This document shows positions 44,792 through 53,389 of a stretch of 64,000 nt of DNA, piece after piece (within the stretch, counting starts at the first letter, position 1; each line of letters starts with the position of its first letter). The notes beneath the pieces are model-generated. The model did no database searches, was not told where the DNA came from, and saw only the letters and a list, made by a program, of their open reading frames with translations. The stretch is from Rhodomicrobium vannielii ATCC 17100 (GTDB taxonomy: Bacteria; Pseudomonadota; Alphaproteobacteria; Rhizobiales; Rhodomicrobiaceae): the NCBI RefSeq assembly GCF_000166055.1, contig NC_014664.1, positions 620,001 through 684,000 on the forward strand. The letters run 5' to 3'. The translations under genes were made by a program, and so were the position numbers.

Positions 44792-45505
44792 TTGAACCGA
44801 ATTACATCCGCGGAGGCGTGGACAGGCGTTGCCGATTGCCTGAACTGCAACATCCGGCAGTCCGTGCTCTTTGCGGGCCTTGAGGAAGCCGATTTCCGCG
44901 ACCTTCACCGACCAATCGACCAACTCCAATTTGCGGCAGGAGAAACCGTCTACCGCGCAGGCGATGATGGTGTGTCGCTTTTTACCATCCGAACGGGGCT
45001 TGTTAAGCTGACGCACTACCTGCCGGACGGCAGCCAGCGCATCGTTCGCCTCCTGAGCAAAACCGATGTCATCGGGTTGGAATGCATGCTCGGCAATGTC
45101 TACCAGCATTCCGCCATCGCCTTGCAGGCCACCGAAGTTTGCAGGTTGCCGGTCAGTAGCGTGAAACGGCTTTCGCTCGGCAACTCACGGCTTTTTCATA
45201 CCGTCATGGCGCAGTGGTATCGCGCCCTCAGCGACGCCGACCGCTGGATTACAGAGCTTTCAACCGGAACGGCGCGCGACCGCGTGATACGGCTTCTGCT
45301 TTGGCTGTCGGAACGTGAAACCGGCAATTCGTGCAGTTTGTTCAGCAGGGAAGACCTCGGCGCAGTGCTGGGGCTTACCACCGAAACGGCGAGCCGATCG
45401 ATGGCGGAACTGAAGCGCCAGGGTCTGATCCGCGAACATAGCCTCAACCAGTTTTCATTCGATATCGTCGCGCTGCGCCGTATCGTTGAAACGCGAGTGG
45501 GGTAG
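44792..45505 (+). CDS. Crp/Fnr family transcriptional regulator with N-terminal cysteine pair
   Basis: 237 residues from a TTG at 44792, the only credible start before the domain, with weak ribosome site. The N-terminus has CLNC (Cys16, Cys19) before the effector domain, which contains FAAGETVYRAGDDGVSLFTIRTGLVKLTHYLPDG. The winged helix is REDLGAVLGLTTETASRSMAELKRQGLIRE. Cys98 and Cys117 are in the beta-roll. A [4Fe-4S] FNR needs three N-terminal plus one central cysteine; only two are at the N-terminus here, so a canonical cluster is uncertain. Location between sulfur-island genes suggests redox control of dsr or of the small membrane proteins. Confidence 0.85.
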   Translation: MNRITSAEAWTGVADCLNCNIRQSVLFAGLEEADFRDLHRPIDQLQFAAGETVYRAGDDGVSLFTIRTGLVKLTHYLPDGSQRIVRLLSKTDVIGLECMLGNVYQHSAIALQATEVCRLPVSSVKRLSLGNSRLFHTVMAQWYRALSDADRWITELSTGTARDRVIRLLLWLSERETGNSCSLFSREDLGAVLGLTTETASRSMAELKRQGLIREHSLNQFSFDIVALRRIVETRVG

Positions 45506-45534
45506 CTCTATCAACCGCTCACGCGCGGCCTCCG

Positions 45535-45882
45535 TCAGTGGGTCGGCCGAAGCGCTCCGACGATCCGCATCACGAAGCCAAGAAAGAACAAGACAAGGCC
45601 GATCAACCAGAACGGCTTGCTGTTGATCTCGAACCAGGCTTCCCGGAAATCGACGCTGGGGTCCAGTCCAAGAGCCATTGCCGCAATTTGAGATACCAGG
45701 AAGAACACACCAAGCAGGATCAGCAAACGCCCCGTGAGGCGTAACAACCCCGTTCCCCTGTGGGTGACAACCCAGATCAGGAAGGCGAGGAATCCGACGA
45801 AAAGCAGGACGCCGCCCACATAGGCAACCGGCGTCATGTATTGAGTTACCTGTTCCGCCACATCGATCATCGTTTGTTTCAT
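45535..45882 (-). CDS. Small membrane protein, paralog B (115 aa)
   Basis: 115 residues from ATG 45882 after GGAGG. Like paralog A it has three hydrophobic segments (YVGGVLLFVGFLAFLIWVV, LLILLGVFFLVSQIAAMALGL and FWLIGLVLFFLGFVMRIVG) and the invariant GRLL, FFL, PFW, MRI and LRPT positions. It is the gene after dsrN, 53 bp downstream on the same strand, so it may be the last gene of the dsr operon. Membrane-embedded; no heme or Fe-S motif is present. No domain is recognised; the family is apparently undescribed. The start is in the spacer carrying two CTAGGTTT direct repeats. Confidence 0.82.
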   Translation of the reverse strand: MKQTMIDVAEQVTQYMTPVAYVGGVLLFVGFLAFLIWVVTHRGTGLLRLTGRLLILLGVFFLVSQIAAMALGLDPSVDFREAWFEINSKPFWLIGLVLFFLGFVMRIVGALRPTH

Positions 45883-45911
45883 TGCATTTCCTCCCGCGTT
45901 TTTTTTGTAAG

Positions 45912-45931
45912 CTAGGTTTTTATCTAGGTTT
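45912..45931. promoter_or_regulatory. CTAGGTTT direct repeats upstream of paralog B
   Basis: CTAGGTTT occurs at 45912-45919 and 45924-45931, start to start 12 bp, about one helical turn. It lies in the 53-bp dsrN to paralog B spacer and could be an activator site. Weak evidence. Confidence 0.3.
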
Positions 45932-45935
45932 GAAG

Positions 45936-47366
45936 TCAGGGATGAATTGGCATCGTTTCCAGCGCATAGTCTGGTTCCGAGCGAAGCGCTGGTTCGAGCC
46001 GGGATCTTGCGAACGCCACGAACCTCTTGACCCACGGGTTGCTCGGGCTCGATCGCAGATGACTGAAGCTCGCGAGAAGGTTTCCGATCACGATCCCGTC
46101 GCGGCCGCCGCCGATGCCCTCGCCCCTGGAGACTCGATAGGCGAACCGTTGTCCGCTGCTCATGTTTTCGAGGGCGGCGTAATGGAACTCATGGCCCGGA
46201 ATGTTCGCGCACGGTGAGGCTCCCGGCGGTGTCCAGGGCGCCTCGCGGGTTTCATGCAGGATTACAAGGCCGCGCCCTTGAGGACGGTCATACATGACGG
46301 CGTCGGCCGGGATGAGGCCCACCATCTCATGCGAGACGCCCTTCCATCGGATGGATCGCGCCAGATACATCAGGCCGCCGCATTCGGCGTAGGTTGGAAG
46401 GCCCGCACGAATGCGGCGCGCGATGTCGGCGCGAAGCTCGACATTGGCTTCGAGCGCGGCCGCCTGTGTCTCGGGAAAGCCGCCGCCGATGAAAAGGGCG
46501 TCCGCCTCCGGGAGACGACTGTCCGAAAGCGTGTCGAAGAAGCAGAGCCTTGCGCCTTCGCGCTCAAATGCTTCGAGATCGTCGGCATAGTAGAAGCCAA
46601 AAGCGCTGTCCCTCGCGATGGCGATGCGCAGAGGGCGCCCGGCGCTCCTGCTCCGCGACGCAGGAAAGCACCCGGACAGGGGCGGCGCTGCCCTTCCGAT
46701 GGCAAGGAGCCGGCTCACATCCACGCCGCCCCCAACGGCGGTTCTCAGCCTCACGATGACGCCGCGAAGTTCCGGCGTTTCGGACGGCGTCATCAACCCG
46801 AGATGGCGCTCGGTGATGGAGAAGTCCTTGTCCCGCGGCACAGCGCCCAACACAGGAATGTCGGTGTAGCGCTCAAGCGCCTGGCATATCTTGTCCTGCT
46901 GCCGTGCGGTCCCGACCTTGTTGATGATGATGCCCGCGATGTTCGTTTCCCGGTCGAACGCTTGATAACCCAGGACGAGAGGAGCGATGCCCCGCGTCAT
47001 GCCGAGCGCATCGATCACGAGGATGACGGGAGCCGCGAGCAGCTTCGCGAGCGCCGCACCTGAATCCCGCCCATCAAGGTCGACACCGTCATGGAGCCCC
47101 TTGTTGGTCTCGATCAGCGCGATATCGGAGGCGGACTCGCGGGCTGCGGCGGAGCTGACGATCTCGGCGGTCGAATGCGTATTGAAGTCGAGATTGTAGC
47201 AGGGTCTGCCGCTGGCGTGCGAAAGCCACATGGGATCGATATAGTCGGGGCCTTTCTTGAAAGTCTGGACCTTGAGGCCGCGCGCGGCCAACGCGGCGGC
47301 AAGCCCGACCGAAAGGGTCGTCTTGCCCGACGACTTATGCGCCGCCGCTATGAGAACCCGCGCCAT
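45936..47366 (-). CDS. dsrN: DsrN, siroheme amidase-type cobyrinate a,c-diamide synthase homolog
   Basis: 476 residues from ATG 47366, overlapping the dsrP stop by 1 nt. The N-terminal P-loop is IAAAHKSSGKTTLSVGLAAAL, with a CobB/BioD-type fold (FKKGPDYIDPMWLSHASGRP and NLDF). The C-terminal glutamine amidotransferase-like half holds DALFIGGGFPE and TYAECGGLMYL with the catalytic Cys, and GHEFHYAALE. DsrN amidates siroheme to make the siroamide prosthetic group of DsrAB. It is the terminal gene of the dsr block, as in Allochromatium vinosum. A cobalamin-biosynthetic role is less likely because no cob genes are near. Confidence 0.9.
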   Translation of the reverse strand: MARVLIAAAHKSSGKTTLSVGLAAALAARGLKVQTFKKGPDYIDPMWLSHASGRPCYNLDFNTHSTAEIVSSAAARESASDIALIETNKGLHDGVDLDGRDSGAALAKLLAAPVILVIDALGMTRGIAPLVLGYQAFDRETNIAGIIINKVGTARQQDKICQALERYTDIPVLGAVPRDKDFSITERHLGLMTPSETPELRGVIVRLRTAVGGGVDVSRLLAIGRAAPPLSGCFPASRSRSAGRPLRIAIARDSAFGFYYADDLEAFEREGARLCFFDTLSDSRLPEADALFIGGGFPETQAAALEANVELRADIARRIRAGLPTYAECGGLMYLARSIRWKGVSHEMVGLIPADAVMYDRPQGRGLVILHETREAPWTPPGASPCANIPGHEFHYAALENMSSGQRFAYRVSRGEGIGGGRDGIVIGNLLASFSHLRSSPSNPWVKRFVAFARSRLEPALRSEPDYALETMPIHP

Positions 47367-48562
47367 CAGACGCTCGCCTGGCGCGGGAGAAACGGCAGAA
47401 GCTTCAGCGCAACGCCGGTCAGAAGCATGGCGAGCGAGACCCCGCTCACCCCGAGCAGCACTTCCGGCAGAGACGGCCAATATTGGGCGATAGCGCCATC
47501 GTGGAAGGAACTCGAAACCTGCATGCCGGGAAAAAGCCGCAGCGGATAAGCCTGCCCGCCGATGATGGTGAAGTACATCTGAGCCACGCCGCCGATGAGA
47601 AAGAGCGGCGCGGCAATTGCGACGGCGTGCCAGGCATGTCGCCCGCTCCCTCGCAAGACGAGAATGGCGAGGGGCAGCAGGAGGCCGATCCCGATCTGTC
47701 CGCCCCAGAACGCAAGCGTGTAGATACCGCCGTCGCGGAGCAGGAAGGTTTCCACCTCGCGATAATCGGGCGCGTAGAGTTTCGTCAGGTGGAAGACAGC
47801 CGTGATGTAGAGAACCGCAAGCGCAAAAAGAATGAACAAGCCGCGAAACTTGCCGAGCATGTCCTCGCTGATGAGCTCGTGCCGCGTTTCCCGGCTCATG
47901 GTCAGCAAGACAAGCACGGTGAAGGCGAGCCCGTAGAGAAACGACGCGGCAATGAACAACACTGCCATGATCGCCGAAGAATAGGCATCGCGCGCGATGA
48001 GAAAGCCGAAGATGGAGCCGGTGCCGGTTGTCAGTGCGAAGCGCCAGAAGAATGCGAAACCGCCCACGATCCTTGTTGGCGTCTCCGAGCGGGACACCCG
48101 CCTGTCCATCATCACATAAAGGTAGAGGCCGACCACGGCGATGAAACCGACATACAGGTAGATATTCCAGGCGAAGATGGACCGGAAATTATAGGTGGTC
48201 ATCGCCACGATCAGGCGATCCGGCCGCCCAAGGTCCAGCACCAGGATCGCAAGCCCGCCCATCAGCAAGGCGATGGCGAGGACTCCCGACAACCGCGCAT
48301 AGGGTTTGTAGGCGAGCTTGTTGAAGACCGACGAGAAGGAAGCCACGTTCAGCGCCCCGGAGGCGGCGACGATCAGAAAGACCGCGAAGACATGCGGCGC
48401 GCCCCAGACGATCTGGTTCGACATGCCAGTGACGACGTGGCCGTGATGTTCCATGTAAAGCGCCGCGCCAAGCCCGGCAGCGATGACGAGCACATGGAAG
48501 CCGAGCAATCCCCAGAAGAAGCTGCTGTGATCGGTAAGCTTCTGATATGCGATCTTTGCCAT
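47366..48562 (-). CDS. dsrP: DsrP, NrfD-like integral membrane subunit of DsrMKJOP
   Basis: 398 residues from ATG 48562; a TTG two codons upstream is a weaker option. About ten transmembrane helices are predicted, e.g. FFWGLLGFHVLVIAAGLG, ALLMGGLAILVLDLG, and WGGQIGIGLLLPLAILV, with the characteristic DLGRPDRL turn of the NrfD/PsrC family. It is a quinone-interacting, proton- or electron-transferring membrane subunit that works with DsrO, DsrJ, DsrK and DsrM to link cytoplasmic sulfur oxidation to the quinone pool. The stop overlaps the dsrN start. Confidence 0.94.
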   Translation of the reverse strand: MAKIAYQKLTDHSSFFWGLLGFHVLVIAAGLGAALYMEHHGHVVTGMSNQIVWGAPHVFAVFLIVAASGALNVASFSSVFNKLAYKPYARLSGVLAIALLMGGLAILVLDLGRPDRLIVAMTTYNFRSIFAWNIYLYVGFIAVVGLYLYVMMDRRVSRSETPTRIVGGFAFFWRFALTTGTGSIFGFLIARDAYSSAIMAVLFIAASFLYGLAFTVLVLLTMSRETRHELISEDMLGKFRGLFILFALAVLYITAVFHLTKLYAPDYREVETFLLRDGGIYTLAFWGGQIGIGLLLPLAILVLRGSGRHAWHAVAIAAPLFLIGGVAQMYFTIIGGQAYPLRLFPGMQVSSSFHDGAIAQYWPSLPEVLLGVSGVSLAMLLTGVALKLLPFLPRQASV

Positions 48563-48601
48563 GGCCAACCTTGCATCGCCTGAACCGGCAGCGGTTCCTC
48601 G

Positions 48602-49351
48602 CTAGATATTCGTGTAGTAGACCGCCGCATCGCAGCCGAGGTCAGCGCGGATGCGCGTCGAGCGATAAGTTGCGATGCGTTTCGCGATGTCGCTCGATGG
48701 GTCGTTCAGATCGCCGAAAACAATTGCCCCGTGGCCCTTGGTCTTGCAGGCCTCGACGCAATGCGGCACGCCGCCCGCATCGATGCGACTGGCGCAGAGC
48801 GTGCAACTCTCCACCGTGCCCTTGCCTCGCGGCGCGTCCGGCTTCTGATCCGCCACCGGCTCATGCACGAAGGACCGCGCCTTGTAAGGGCACGCCATCA
48901 TGCAATAGCGGCAACCGATGCAGATGTGCCGGTCGACGAGAACGATGCCATCGGCGCGCTTGAACGACGCTCCCGTGGGGCAAACGTCGACGCAGGGTGC
49001 ATTCGCGCAATGCTGGCACATGACGGGGGCCGAAAATCCCGCGCCGGTCTTCGGGTCAGTTGCCGTGATCTTGCGGACCCACTGCGGGTCTGTCTCGGGG
49101 TGGCCCGTGCTTTGCCAGCCGTGAGCCCTGGAGCAGGCGTCGATGCAGGCGGAGCAGCCATCCCCGCATTTGGCGGCGTCGATCAGGAGGCCCCAGCGGA
49201 CTTTCGCAGAGGCGGGCGCGGTTTCAGCGGCGGCTGCGTCGCCGCCCAGCGCGTATAGCGTGACGCCCGGCGCGAGAAAGGTTGTGGCGACGGCCACGCT
49301 GCTTATGAGAAAACCGCGCCGACCTTCATCGACGGACTTATCTTCGGTCAT
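48602..49351 (-). CDS. dsrO: DsrO, periplasmic ferredoxin-like subunit of DsrMKJOP
   Basis: 249 residues from ATG 49351, overlapping the dsrJ stop by 4 nt. The twin-arginine signal RRGFLISSVAVATTFL (Arg11, Arg12) directs folded export. Four cysteine clusters follow: CGDGCSACIDAC, CQHCANAPCVDVCP, CIGCRYCMMACP and CTLCASR...CVEAC, which bind four [4Fe-4S] clusters as in DmsB/PsrB-type proteins. It passes electrons between DsrJ and DsrP on the periplasmic side of the DsrMKJOP complex. The upstream frame is open but not needed. Confidence 0.94.
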   Translation of the reverse strand: MTEDKSVDEGRRGFLISSVAVATTFLAPGVTLYALGGDAAAAETAPASAKVRWGLLIDAAKCGDGCSACIDACSRAHGWQSTGHPETDPQWVRKITATDPKTGAGFSAPVMCQHCANAPCVDVCPTGASFKRADGIVLVDRHICIGCRYCMMACPYKARSFVHEPVADQKPDAPRGKGTVESCTLCASRIDAGGVPHCVEACKTKGHGAIVFGDLNDPSSDIAKRIATYRSTRIRADLGCDAAVYYTNI

Positions 49352-49800
49352 TGGCTGCCCCCTTGAAAGTAAGCGGCCACAGCAGCCAGTGCAGTCGAGC
49401 CGATCCCTTGCGCGGCGTGCGGCTTTTCGGAGCCCGGCCGCGATGCGTGACACTGGAAGCAGTCGATGGAGACCGCTGCATAGTCGTGGCAGCTTCGGCA
49501 GAAATGCCGGGAATCGGCGTAGCTCACGGGCTGGCCGTCCGAGCCCTTGACGGCATGACAGTCGACACATCCCGTCAGGCTGAACGCCTTGCCGCGAACG
49601 CCCTCACGGACGGTCTCATCGCGCTGGTGCTTCATCAGCTTCATGTGATTGCGCCGCATGATATCGGTGGCCGCCACGCAATGCTCGCCCCGACCCTTCG
49701 GCGGATGGGGTACGAGCTTGCTCTCCTCGCCAACCGCAAGCGTGATCTGGCTTGCGATCAGGAGGGCAATGAGCAAAGCGTTGCGTGCGCCCCGGATCAT
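49348..49800 (-). CDS. dsrJ: DsrJ, periplasmic triheme cytochrome c of DsrMKJOP
   Basis: 150 residues. An N-terminal membrane anchor/signal (ALLIALLIASQITLAVG) is followed by three CxxCH heme motifs: CVDCH (78-82), CRSCH (101-105) and CFQCH (114-118). Cys41 in the HCVAATDIM segment precedes them; in A. vinosum DsrJ a cysteine at about this position (Cys46) is an unusual axial ligand of one heme. It may handle sulfur substrates or electron transfer in the periplasm. It lies 4 bp after dsrL and overlaps dsrO by 4 nt. Confidence 0.94.
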   Translation of the reverse strand: MIRGARNALLIALLIASQITLAVGEESKLVPHPPKGRGEHCVAATDIMRRNHMKLMKHQRDETVREGVRGKAFSLTGCVDCHAVKGSDGQPVSYADSRHFCRSCHDYAAVSIDCFQCHASRPGSEKPHAAQGIGSTALAAVAAYFQGGSQ

Positions 49801-49804
49801 CGCG

Positions 49805-51760
49805 TTACTCCCCGAGGCCCATCTGGATGTAGCCCGTGGGGCAAACGTCCTGGCAAATGTGGCAGCCGACGCATTTCTTGTAGTCGGTAGTGACGTAGCG
49901 CCCGATCGCCCGCTCTTTTTTCGGCACGCGGTCGATTGCTTTCTGCGGGCAGAAGATCAGGCAGGCGTCGCATTCGAAGCAAAGCCCGCAACTCATGCAG
50001 CGCTCGCCCTCGGCCTTCGCCTGCGCCTCGGTAAAGGCAACGATGCGCTCCTCGAAATCCCCCATGACCGCGTCGGCGTCGACGTGGCGTTCGCTGCGCT
50101 TGTTGCGTGGCGAATAAGGAAAGTGCCCTTTGAAAAGGGCGGTGTGCGGAATGACCTGTGTCGCCGAGCGGTCTTCGTAATTGTGGAGCGCGAATTCGCC
50201 ATCGCACGTCCCACGGACCGGCCCGTGATCGTAAGGCTGCGGATCGAGGCCGCGCGCGTGCAGCTCCTCCGGAAGGTCGAAGCGATGCACGTCGACCTTG
50301 GGCCGCTTGTCCTGAGGACAGCCCGCAAGGAAGTACGTGATCGTTTCCGACGCAATTCGCGCATGCCCGATGGCTGTCGTGAGGAGGTTAGGACGCACGA
50401 CGTCGCCGCCAGCGAAGTGCTTATCCGTTCCCTTCACCTTGTAAACGGCGTCGATGGCGATGGCGTTTTTTCCGCCGTCCAGCCTCTCCAGACCCTCGGC
50501 CAGATCCGCCATCTGACCGATGGCCGAGATCACCATATCGCAAGCGACCTCGAGCTCCGTACCCGCGACCGGGATGGGCGTCGTGCCTTTCATCGTGCAT
50601 TGGCACATCTTGATGGCCGTCGCGCGTCCCGCCGCGTCCACCACGATTTCGAGCGGCATGACGCCGCCGCGAATGTCGATGCCTTCGCGCAATGCGTCCT
50701 CGCGCTCCCGAATGGCGGCAGTCATCTGGTCGAGCGGGAATAGCGACGTGAGCACGGCTTGCACACCCTCGCGCCGGATCGTACCAGCGACGTCGTGGGC
50801 CGTATGTCCGAGGGTCGGCGCCCCGGAAATATCATGCCAGGCGTGTTGGGTAATGTGCCCCAGTCGCCGCGCGACAGACGCCACGTCGATGGACGTGTCG
50901 CCGCCGCCGATGACGACGATGCGCTTTGCCGTTGAGAAAACCCAGCCACGGTTGAATGCGTCGAGGAACTCCACGCCGGAGAGGCAATTCTCCGCCCCCC
51001 AACCCGGCACCGGAAGCCCGCGCCCCTTCTGCGCGCCGATGGCCCAGAAGATAGCGTCGAAGCCGGCTTCAAGGTCTTCGATGCTCACGTCGAGACCGAC
51101 TTTCGTCTTGAGCCTGACTTCGATGCCCAGATCGACAATGCGGCCGATCTCCGCTGCGAGCTTGTCGCGGGGCGTACGGTAGCCGGGGATGCCATAGCGC
51201 ATCATGCCGCCAAGCTGATCGTTGGCCTCGAACAGCGTGACCGCATGGCCGCTGCGCCGTAGAAAATAAGCCGCCGAAAGACCTCCGGGCCCGCCGCCGA
51301 TCACGGCCACTTTCTTGCCGGTGTCGGGGCCCGGTGCCGGTGCTTTAAGACCATGCTCGATAGCCCAGTCGCCGACATATTGCTCGACGCCGTTGATGCC
51401 GACGTAGTCATCCACCTCGTTGCGATTGCAACCGTCCTCGCACGGTGCAGGGCAAACGCGGCCCATGACGGACGGAAACGGGTTGGCCTCCATCATCCGC
51501 TGGAACGCGTATTCCTGCCACGGCATACCCGCGACCGGCGGCTTGTCCTGGCCTCGCGCGATGGCGAGCCAGCCGCGGATGTCGTGGCCGGACGGGCAAC
51601 TGCCTTGGCATGGCGGCGTTCGATGCACATAGGTCGGGCACTTGTAGGAGCGGTCGGCCTGAAAGATTTTCTGCGACAGATCCGGCCAGTCCCACATGCT
51701 TTCGCCGGTCTTGAAACGGCGGAACGTCTGCTGTTCCGGGGCTCCATTTCCTCGATCCAT
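49805..51760 (-). CDS. dsrL: DsrL, iron-sulfur flavoprotein NAD(P)H:acceptor oxidoreductase
   Basis: 651 residues from ATG 51760 (TGATG overlap with dsrK stop). Two N-terminal cysteine groups (Cys41, 51, 55 and Cys103, 107, 111) bind Fe-S as in GltD-like proteins. The FAD domain has IGGGPGGLSAAYFLRRSG and the NAD(P) domain VVIGGGDTSIDVASVA. The C-terminus adds a two-[4Fe-4S] ferredoxin domain (CMSCGLCFECDACLIFCP, CVGCHICQDVCPTGYI). In sulfur oxidisers DsrL is thought to accept electrons from DsrAB and reduce NAD(P)+. It is essential for sulfur globule oxidation in A. vinosum. Its presence marks the oxidative (rDsr) pathway. Confidence 0.94.
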   Translation of the reverse strand: MDRGNGAPEQQTFRRFKTGESMWDWPDLSQKIFQADRSYKCPTYVHRTPPCQGSCPSGHDIRGWLAIARGQDKPPVAGMPWQEYAFQRMMEANPFPSVMGRVCPAPCEDGCNRNEVDDYVGINGVEQYVGDWAIEHGLKAPAPGPDTGKKVAVIGGGPGGLSAAYFLRRSGHAVTLFEANDQLGGMMRYGIPGYRTPRDKLAAEIGRIVDLGIEVRLKTKVGLDVSIEDLEAGFDAIFWAIGAQKGRGLPVPGWGAENCLSGVEFLDAFNRGWVFSTAKRIVVIGGGDTSIDVASVARRLGHITQHAWHDISGAPTLGHTAHDVAGTIRREGVQAVLTSLFPLDQMTAAIREREDALREGIDIRGGVMPLEIVVDAAGRATAIKMCQCTMKGTTPIPVAGTELEVACDMVISAIGQMADLAEGLERLDGGKNAIAIDAVYKVKGTDKHFAGGDVVRPNLLTTAIGHARIASETITYFLAGCPQDKRPKVDVHRFDLPEELHARGLDPQPYDHGPVRGTCDGEFALHNYEDRSATQVIPHTALFKGHFPYSPRNKRSERHVDADAVMGDFEERIVAFTEAQAKAEGERCMSCGLCFECDACLIFCPQKAIDRVPKKERAIGRYVTTDYKKCVGCHICQDVCPTGYIQMGLGE

Positions 51761-53379
51761 CACGCTTCCTCCTGCGCATTTGCTGCTTGTGCCGGTTCGG
51801 CGGTTTCCGCTTGAGCAGCGACCGCCGGGACCGGCCCGGCTTGTTCATCCGCCTCGTTGGCTTCTTCGTCCTGCTTCGAGCCGGTCAGCACGATGGCGTT
51901 CGAAACCATCTGGTGCACGCTGACGATCGCCTCCATGTCGAAGCCGAACTTCGGGAGCACCTTGGAAAACTGCGCTTTGCAGATCGCGCAAATGGCGGCC
52001 ATGTGCGTAACGCCGTGCTCGTCGGCGACCTCGCGCAGCGCCTTCATGCGAGGCGACGCGCCTTTTGTGCGCAGGTCCATAAGCTCGTCGGTCAACAGCC
52101 CGCCACCACCGCCGCAGCAGAGCGTCGCCTCGCGTATCGTGTCGGGGTCCATGTCGTAATAGTGATTGCAGCACGCCCTCAGGATGGCGCGTGGAATCTC
52201 GAACTGCCCGCCCGGCATGTCGCCCATGCGCGAGGCGCGCGCGACGTTGCAGCTATCGTGAAAAGTCAGCCTGATATGGTCGTTCTTCGACTTGTCGAGG
52301 CGCAGCTTGCCCTGCTGAATCAGATCGTAGGTGAACTCGCAGATGTGCTGAGGAACCGGATAGCGCCGGTCGAGGAAATCGAACGGGCCCGCGAGCGTAT
52401 CGAGAAAGTTGTAGCCGACGCGCCAGGCGTGCCCGCATTCGCCGAAAACGATCCGCTTCACCTTGAGGTCGCGGGCGGCGTCGGCGATGCGCTGCGCAAC
52501 CTTCTGCATGTTCTCGCGGGAGCCAATGAACATGCCGAAATTGGCGGCCTCCGATGCGTGCGAACTGAACGTCCACGAGACGCCGGACTCGTGCAGCACC
52601 TTTGCGTAGCCGATCAGCCCTTCCATGTGCGGCGAGGCGAAAAAGTCCGCACTCGGCGTCACGAGAAGGATGTCGGCGCCCTCCTCATCGAGCGGCAGCC
52701 GCACGGGGACGCCGGTCTCTTCTTCAATCTCCTCCTCAAGGCCCGCGAGCGTCGCTTTCAGCGCCTTGGGCGGCAAGCCCAGATTGTTGCCGATCTTGAA
52801 GACCTTGCCGATGATCTCGTTGCAGTATTTCTGTCCCATCCCGATGTGGTCCATGATCTCGCGGGCGGCCATCGAGATTTCCGCGGTGTCGATCCCGAAC
52901 GGGCAATAGACCGAGCAGCGGCGGCATTGGGAACACTGGTGGAAGTAGGTGTACCACTCGTCGAGGACTTCTCGCGTGAGATCTTCCGCGCCGACGAGCG
53001 ATGGGGCGATCCGGCCCGAAAGCGTGAAGTAACGACGGTAGACCTTGCGCATCAGGTTCTGGCGCGCGACGGGCATGTTGTTCGGATCGCCGGTGCCGAG
53101 AAAATAGTGGCACTTGTCGGTGCACGCGCCGCAGCGGACGCAGCCATCGAGATAGAAACGCAGCGCGCGGTTGTTCGCGACGAGTTCGCCGAGCTTCGCG
53201 ACCGCCTTTTCCTGCCAGTTGTCGACCAGTTCACCCGGAAAGCCGAGCGCTGCCTGATGCGCCGCCGACGCCGGATAAGGCTTGCTCTTTGCCATCGCGC
53301 CATATGCCAGCGCCGGGATCTCCAGCGGGTCTGGATATAGTGGGCTCTCGTCCCGGTCTTGGGTTTCGATCCGTTCCAT
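51760..53379 (-). CDS. dsrK: DsrK, HdrD-like iron-sulfur catalytic subunit of DsrMKJOP
   Basis: 539 residues from ATG 53379 with the AGGGAGGCG ribosome site; the frame upstream is rejected. Two ferredoxin motifs are at Cys80/83/86/90 (CVRCGACTDKC) and Cys149/152/155/159 (CSQCRRCSVYCP). The C-terminal CCG-type domain includes FHDSCNVAR, CCNHYYD and CCGGGGGLLTDEL, similar to heterodisulfide reductase subunit D. It likely reacts with DsrC trisulfide or disulfide at a special [4Fe-4S] cluster and passes electrons to heme b in DsrM. An Ala/Glu/Gln-rich C-terminal tail is extra. Confidence 0.95.
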   Translation of the reverse strand: MERIETQDRDESPLYPDPLEIPALAYGAMAKSKPYPASAAHQAALGFPGELVDNWQEKAVAKLGELVANNRALRFYLDGCVRCGACTDKCHYFLGTGDPNNMPVARQNLMRKVYRRYFTLSGRIAPSLVGAEDLTREVLDEWYTYFHQCSQCRRCSVYCPFGIDTAEISMAAREIMDHIGMGQKYCNEIIGKVFKIGNNLGLPPKALKATLAGLEEEIEEETGVPVRLPLDEEGADILLVTPSADFFASPHMEGLIGYAKVLHESGVSWTFSSHASEAANFGMFIGSRENMQKVAQRIADAARDLKVKRIVFGECGHAWRVGYNFLDTLAGPFDFLDRRYPVPQHICEFTYDLIQQGKLRLDKSKNDHIRLTFHDSCNVARASRMGDMPGGQFEIPRAILRACCNHYYDMDPDTIREATLCCGGGGGLLTDELMDLRTKGASPRMKALREVADEHGVTHMAAICAICKAQFSKVLPKFGFDMEAIVSVHQMVSNAIVLTGSKQDEEANEADEQAGPVPAVAAQAETAEPAQAANAQEEA

Positions 53380-53389
53380 TCGCGCCTCC

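Noticed and set aside
45936..47366. Cobyrinate a,c-diamide synthase of cobalamin synthesis
   Set aside because: Overlaps dsrP and sits at the dsrN place in the cluster; no cob genes nearby.
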